A stretch of 64,000 bases of DNA, from NCBI RefSeq assembly GCF_027595985.1, contig NC_073302.1, positions 10,108,966-10,172,965 of the forward strand, written 5' to 3'. A program made the position numbers and the translations under genes. The notes beneath the pieces were generated by a model. It saw only the letters and a program-made list of their open reading frames with translations. It was not told the DNA's origin and did not search any database. Below are positions 58,240 through 64,000 of this stretch, in pieces. The DNA is from Sorex araneus (Eukaryota > Chordata > Mammalia > Eulipotyphla > Soricidae). The number at the start of each line of letters is the position of its first letter. Within the stretch, counting starts at the first letter, position 1.

Positions 58240-58745
58240 TATCATTGTATCACTTGTTATCCCATTGACTTTTGATTTGCTCGAGTGGGCGCCAGTAACT
58301 ACTCTACTCATCACTGTTGTGTGTTACTGTAGACCAATGGCTTCTGCTTGCTCCAGGAACAGTAAGAGCCTCAAAGCTCTCATTCAGGGTTTTAATGAAG
58401 AAGTCTGACCATCTCGTACGTGGGCGGCCATGCGGTTTTTTGGCATCCTGTGGAATTCAGTCGGTAACAGCTCTAATCCACCAGTCATCTTTGAATCGCA
58501 TCACGATTCCAGTCCATCTGATTTTTGATACCTTGGTACATGAGACAGCTTCCTTGTTTCTTCATCATCGATAGAGATCGGAACTCTGTATTCCTTCTCT
58601 CACTGGAGTGAAACGTGATACTCCAAGCATAGCTCTTTTGATTCCTCTTTGGGAGACCTGAATAGCGTTCTCATTCTGTTTTCGTGGGGACCAGGTCTCT
58701 GAGGCTTATTTTAGTGCAGGAAGAATGGTCGAGTTGAAAAGATGT
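58240..58745 (-). mobile_element. RTE-clade LINE 3' end (unit 3)
   Basis: Same RTE 3' UTR and C-terminal ORF segment as at 30729-31231 (ATCATTGTATCACTTGTTAT; TTTGCTCGAGTGGGCGCC). Ends at GAAAAGATGT (58736-58745). Frame broken. Confidence 0.87.
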
Positions 58746-61535
58746 TTCCAGGTGTTTGATTTCATTTTCTGTTTGTGTGTTTGATTTATTACTAATTTCA
58801 TAGCATCATGGTCTCAGAAGATCATCGATACCATCTCTATATTCTTAATTTTATGGAGTTATGTTTTGTGGCTCATCATGTGGTCTATCTTGGAGAATGT
58901 TCCATGCACACTTGAGAAGAATGTATATTCAGCTTTTTGAGGATGAAGTGTCCTGTATATATCTACTATATCCCTTTCTTCCATTTCTTCCCTCAGATGC
59001 TGTATGTCCTTGCTAAGCTTGAGTCTGGTTGATCTATCAAGAGGTAGTAAAGTGGTGTTGAAATCTCCAAATAGTATTGTGTTGCTATCCATGTCTTTCT
59101 TCAAGTCTGTGAGTAGTTGTTTTAAGTACTTTGCTGGTCCTTCATTAGGTGCATGTATATTTAGTATTGTTAGTTCTTCCTGTTTTGCAGACACCTTTAT
59201 CAATAATAAATGACCTTCACTGTTTCTTGTGACTTTCTTCTGTCTGAAATCAATGTGGTCTGATACTAAGATGGCTACCCCAGCTTTTTATGAGAGTTGT
59301 TCACCTGTAGCATTGTTTTCCAGCCTTTGACTTTGAGCCTGTGTTTGCTCTGACTGTTGAGATGTGTTTTGTTCAGGCAGCAGAATGTTGGGTTCAATTT
59401 TCTAATCCATCCTGCACTCTGTCTTTTAATTGGTGCGTTTAGCACATGGACATTGAGAAGATAATTGTTATGTGGTTTTGTCCCATCTTTCTGCTGAACT
59501 TTGGTGTATTTGTTGGTCCTGTCTCATCTTAAAATAGCTCATTCAGTTGTTCTTTTAACCATGGTTTTGAGTCTATGAAGTTCCTGAGCTGTTGTTTATG
59601 TGTGAAACTGTGTGAAAATGTAGGCAGAACTCTCCATGACATTGAAGCTAAATGCATCTTTAAGGATGAAACAGACTGACCATTCAAGTGGAAGCAAATA
59701 TAAACAAATGGGACTACATTAAACTAAGAAGCTTCTGCACTTCAAAAGAAACAGTGACCAAAATAGAGAAAAGGCCCACAGAATGGGAAAGAATATTTAC
59801 CCAATACTCATCTGATAAGGGATTAATATCAAGAATGTACAAGACACTAGTAGAATTGTATAAGAAAAAAACCTACAACACCATCAAAAAATGGGGAGAA
59901 GAAAAGAACAGAAGTTTCCTCAATAAAGAAATATAAATGGCCAAAAGGCACTTGTAAAAATGCTCCAAATCCCTAGTCATCAGGGAGATGCAAATCAAAA
60001 CAACAATGAGATATCATCTCACATCACAGAGACTGGCACACATTCAAAAGAACAAAAGCAATCAGTGCTGGCCTGGATTTGGGAAAAAGGGAAGCTTCTT
60101 CAATGTTGGTGGGAATGCCAACTGGTCCAGCATTTCTGGAATACAATATAGACAGTCCTTCAAAAACTAGAAATTGAGCTTCCATATGACCCCTCAATAG
60201 CATTTCTGGGAATATATCCCGAGGGTGCAAAAGAGTATAGGATAAATGACATCTGTATCTATATAATCATTGCAGCACTGTTCACAATAGCCAAAATATG
60301 AAAACAAACCAAGTGTCTTAAAACAGATGGCTGGTTAAAGAAAGTTTGGTACATCTACACTATGCAGCTGTTATTAGAGATGAAGTCATGAAATTTGCTT
60401 ATAAATGGATAGACATGGAGAGTATCATTCTAAGTGAAATCAGTCAGAAAGAGAGGGACAGACATAGAGGGACTGCACTCTTTTGTGGAGTATAAAATAA
60501 TGTCACATGAGGCTGACACCCTAGGACAGTAGATACAAGGGCTAGGGGTATTGCTTCATAACTGGAAGACTGCTTTATGAGCGGAGGGGAGAAGGCAGAT
60601 GGAATAGAGAAGGGATCACTACGAAAATGATGGCTTGAGGACCTAGTTCTGATGGGAGATGCATGTTGAATGTAGATAATGAACCAAACATGATGACCTT
60701 TCAGTGTCTGTGTTGCAAGCGATAATGCCCAAAAGTAGAGAGAGAGAGTATGGGGAATATTGCCTGCCATGGAGGAAGGGGGAGGGTGGGAAAGGGGGGG
60801 GTATAACCAGGATATTGGTGGTGGGAAATGTGCACTGGTGGAGAAATGGGTATTTGATCATTATGAGATTGTAACCCAAACATGAAAGCTTGTATCTATC
60901 TCACGGTGATTCAATAAAATTAAAAATATAAAAAATAAAATTAATAAAAGAAATATAGAACCAGTGATTCTAAGAAAAATATAGATGAGAATTAAGGAAG
61001 TTACCAACCCTGTTGAAACCTTCAGATGTCCAATTTGTGTTGGGGAAACTAAATTCACTTAATGTTTAAAATTGATAGGAAGATTGTTTTTTCAATATAA
61101 ATTGAGTGTCAAAGAGAGATCAAACTGGGTAAGGTTCTTGTCTTGCAGATGGCAAACTTAGGTTTGATCTGTGAAACAGCTAATGGTCTCCCAAGCTCTG
61201 CCAGGAGCGACCTCTGAGTGCAGAGCCCCAGTACAAACACTGTGCCTTCAGTACAGACAGTATACTCCATGCCTCCCCATAAAGTAAGAAGAAATTGTTT
61301 GAAAGCTGTTGTTTTGAAAATATTAATTACACACGTCACTGATTATGCTTCTCATTAATGATTATGTAATCTATCTACAAGGAGAAAATGATATGACTTT
61401 TATAATACTTAATTAAAACTCATCCTTCAAGTGTTCATTTTTCTCAATGTGCTATCATACATACTAAATAATTTAGTTGTGTCTGTATACAATTATTATT
61501 GAATAAAATATAAAATACAAAACAAAAGATAAAAA
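58746..61535. mobile_element. Twin-primed L1 (L1-T) with 3' transduction, fullest copy
   Basis: Between perfect GAAAAGATGT copies (58736-58745 and 61536-61545). 58746 to about 59608: antisense L1 running from endonuclease to the ORF1 end (minus strand [30 protein letters not shown]). From about 59616: sense ORF2 C-terminus ([20 protein letters not shown]) through 3' UTR to an A-rich tail at about 60912-60956, then 580 bp of non-L1 tail. The orientation switch with the ORF2 5' side at the joint is the twin-priming signature. Partly deleted in units 1 and 2. Confidence 0.9.
60957..61535 (+). other. Candidate 3' transduction of L1-T, containing an old SINE
   Basis: Non-L1 sequence after the L1 A-rich end and before the right target copy. 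It contains an eroded tRNA-type SINE (about 61110-61260: AATGGTCTCCCAAGCTCTGC, GAGTGCAGAGCCCCAGTAC) and ends with TTGAATAAAATATAAAATAC and an A-rich run. The layout matches read-through to a downstream polyadenylation signal. The same tail is in units 1 (963-1130) and 2 (31870-32466). Confidence 0.72.
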
Positions 61536-63907
61536 GAAAAGATGTGGCCAGAGCTGGAGGTTCTTTGTCCTCTTAACCACTTTTTTTTCGATGCTCTTGA
61601 ATGTTTTCCACGCTGTTCTCTTCCTCCAGAGCAGTTCTGGCACCAAGTTGTTCCTCATGTTGATTTCTCGACCCTGGTTCACATAGCTGCTGCATTCGGA
61701 GATGTTTGTTCCATTGAGAGAAAATGGAAATTCATTGACCTTTTCGTTTTTCATGAACATTGTTTTGGTGAGATTCAGCTGCAGCCCTACCTTTCCACAT
61801 TCGAGGTCGAAGTCCGCCAGCATTTGTGCCACTTGATTAATGTTTGGTGTTATTATAATGATGTCATCAGTGAAGCAGAGGTGGTATAGTTTCTGACTGT
61901 CTATCTTCACTCCCAGTCATCACATGACATTCCCGAGGGTGGCACTGTAGAGTTTCGGTGAAATGGTATCAACCTGCAGAACCCCTCTCTTTATATCAAT
62001 GATCACTTCTTTGTAGAATGGGGAGATCCTGGTGCTGAATCCATCATACAGCTCAAGGAGGGTCTTGATGTACTGAGTTTGAATGCCCTGTTTGGCTAGG
62101 GATTCAATGACTGCCTCAGTCTCAACAGAGTTGAAGGTCTTCTTTAAGTCAATGAACATTAGATAGAGCGGCATCTTGAACTCTCACGAAAACTTCAATG
62201 AGTTTGGTCACTGTGTGGATATGGTCTATCATGCTGAATCCTTTTCGGAACCTGGCATACTTGCATGGTTGTCCTTTGTCTAGTGTTCTGCCTATTCTAT
62301 TCAGGATGACATGAGTTAACAACTTGTAGACAACGGACAACAGGCAGATTGGGTGATAGTTGCCGATGTTGTGGATGTCTCCCTTCTTGTACAACAGCAC
62401 GGTCCTGCTGGTTTTCCATTGGGAGGGAACCTTGAATACGGACAGGTAGCGTGTAAAGAGCCGAGGTAGTGTGTTGATGAGTACTGGTGGCACATGCTTC
62501 AGGTGTTCAGGATTGACTTTCTCCAGACCGATGCTGTACGCGTCTTTAACGATGAAATGGCATGTCGGATTTTGGAAGGGAGGATATTGGGAAAGACATA
62601 ACCATCTTACAGAATTTGTTACGTGGGCAGGAAGATGTGGCTGTCAAAGAGATCCGAGTAGAAGTTGAGATAATCCTCTCCATTACCCTTTTGGAATATG
62701 TGATAGATCTATCAGAGAGCCAGAGGGCAGTCATCTTGGTCTTGTAGTTGGCGAAGCACAAGCGAGCTTTGGGCATACTTTACCTGGCTTCTGCTGCATC
62801 AGCCAACATTGCTGTTCTTCTCTATTTCAGGTCTTCCTTCATCTCTTTTCTGCACAGCTTTGAGAGCTCGGACATTAGCTTGTTGCCTGAGGCTCATGCC
62901 AAAACACATTGACGAATGAGCTCAAGAGTTTCCGAAAACAGGCATCTGTTTGTGGTTTTCCCACTCTTGGCATACTTCGCGCAGTCATGGAGGTGCTGAA
63001 CCAGTTGATTATATTCCTCATCAATGTTGTCAATGACAACATCTTCCCACATTGCCCTAATGATGCCAAAGACCTACCAGTCCATTGTCATTCTGAGAGT
63101 TGTTCTTTTCTTAAACTTTGCAGACCTTTCTCCCTGCTCTGTGAAGTAGAATTTTGCACAAAGTAGATAGTGGTCAGATCCCTTTTGGAATTTTGGGACA
63201 ACAGCAACACCAGTCAGGCAAAACTTTCAATTGAATATGATATGGTCAATATCATTGTGGAACTGTCCACTGGGAGACTTCCACGTTCAGTATTTGGATT
63301 CGGCCTTGTGGAACTGAGAGTTACCATGGATGTCTTGGTTGACATGATGAACTCAGATAGTCTCTCACCCTGTTTGTTCCATTCTAGGCCATGGTTCCAA
63401 TGTGGAGTTCTTTGGGTGACTTTCTTGGTTCTAATTTGGCCTGACAATCACCAAGAATTATCTTTTAGAAGGTGTGGTCTTCTTTATAGAACTTCTCCAG
63501 CTCCATGCAGAACTTCTCAATTTCTTCTTTATCGTAGTTTTATATTGGTGTGTAGACGACAAAGATAGAAACTGCAGGCAGTGAGCCACATCTATTCTAG
63601 CATAATATTTCAATTCTGTTGTTAGGCTTGAGATGAATCAATGCTCATAGCCAAGTTCATGTTGACAAGGACACCAACGCCACCAATGCCTCTATTCTCG
63701 CATGTTCCAAAGAACGGTTCTTCTTATTTGCCGAAAATAGTGTGATGTGATTGATGTCTTCTCCTTTCAGTCAGACCAATGATGTCGTACTTGATCTTCT
63801 ATGCATGCACCATCAGGTCTTCAATGGATGCTTCCAATGACAGTGTATGTGTCTTGAAAGTATAGACAGTCATTTTAGTCTTTCTTCGGTTTGGCATTCT
63901 AGATCGA
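61536..63907 (-). mobile_element. RTE-clade LINE, fullest endonuclease-RT copy (unit 3)
   Basis: Minus strand from right to left: endonuclease (MPNRRKTKMTVYTFKTHTL, about 63890), then RT pieces: GNYHPICLLSVVYKLLTHVI and GQPCKYARFRKGFSMIDHIH (62149-62493), FIDLKKTFNSVETEAVIESL with GVLQVDTISPKLYSATLGN (61920-62174), and FTDD at about 61863-61874, followed by LECGKVGLQLNLTKTMFM and GREINMRNNLVPEL. Order and motifs are those of RTE-1 proteins. Frameshifts and stops make it a pseudo-element, but catalytic FTDD survives. The 5' UTR is lacking. Confidence 0.9.
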
Positions 63908-64000
63908 CACAGACTCAACGTCAAATGGTGGAAAACTAACCTGCAAGCAAATAACTCCCTCAAAAATGCTGTGGTGGTATTACTAGTATCTGACAACATA
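63908..64000 (+). mobile_element. Old L1 (L1-B), first bases (unit 3)
   Basis: Start of the L1-B endonuclease segment (ACCTGCAAGCAAATAACTCC, TCAAAAATGCT), cut by the window edge. It lacks the SINE found at this point in unit 2, giving a second empty site for that insertion. Confidence 0.8.

Larger units (their letters stand above)
58240..64000. repeat. Tandem segmental duplication, unit 3 (right-truncated by window)
   Basis: Third copy, beginning with the same antisense RTE 3' end and 5'-inverted L1. It preserves the fullest version of that nested insertion (58746-61535), which lets the deletions in units 1 and 2 be recognised. It ends inside the start of the old L1-B. A third olfactory receptor would be expected further right, about 22-25 kb beyond the window edge if the unit is intact; this is inference. 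Confidence 0.85.

Noticed and set aside
1-64000. CRISPR arrays, toxin-antitoxin or other prokaryotic defence systems
   Set aside because: No regularly spaced short repeats or operons; gene structure and repeats are mammalian throughout.

Overview
Mammalian nuclear DNA, most likely from a shrew (Soricidae, cf. Sorex). The evidence is a tRNA-derived SINE with perfect A and B boxes (33747-33915), several lineages of L1 LINEs, intronless-coding olfactory receptor genes, and an RTE-clade LINE whose protein resembles nematode RTE-1. I recall such an RTE being reported from the common shrew as a horizontal transfer. There are no bacterial operons, CRISPR arrays or plasmid functions.

Layout. The window is part of a tandem segmental duplication with a period of about 27-31 kb. 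Unit 1 runs from before base 1 to about 30728, unit 2 covers 30729-58239, and unit 3 starts near 58240 and leaves the window. Each complete unit has this order: antisense RTE, split by a 5'-inverted (twin-primed) L1; an old sense L1 (L1-B); a short non-repetitive stretch; a ~230-bp direct repeat; an old antisense L1 (L1-E), itself split by a twin-primed RTE; the second direct repeat; about 3 kb of single-copy-looking DNA; one olfactory receptor gene; and about 1.1 kb of 3' flank. Later events differ between units and have 'empty' paralogous sites. L1-A (4398-10822, with a 3' transduction) and L1-D (15108-21549, carrying a solo LTR) lie only in unit 1. L1-C (36143-41283) and a young SINE (33747-33915) lie only in unit 2. 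The units also carry private deletions.

Genes. Only two protein-coding genes look alive: paralogous family-1 (OR1J-like) olfactory receptors at 28624-29571 and 56135-57082. Each has one coding exon preceded by a clear splice acceptor. I count 20 differences in 315 residues; the second copy has DRC instead of the DRY motif. Every L1 and RTE reading frame is broken and is listed as a mobile element or pseudogene.

Most unusual content. The repeat layers record (1) an apparently nematode-derived RTE that was active in the ancestor, including twin-primed insertion; (2) a SINE that looks assembled from a tRNA-like head plus the 5' and 3' ends of that RTE; (3) two independent L1 3' transductions; (4) a nested palindrome cluster inside L1-A; and (5) a dated order of insertions readable from paralogous empty sites. 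Identities and motif matches were judged by eye; no alignment or database search was run.
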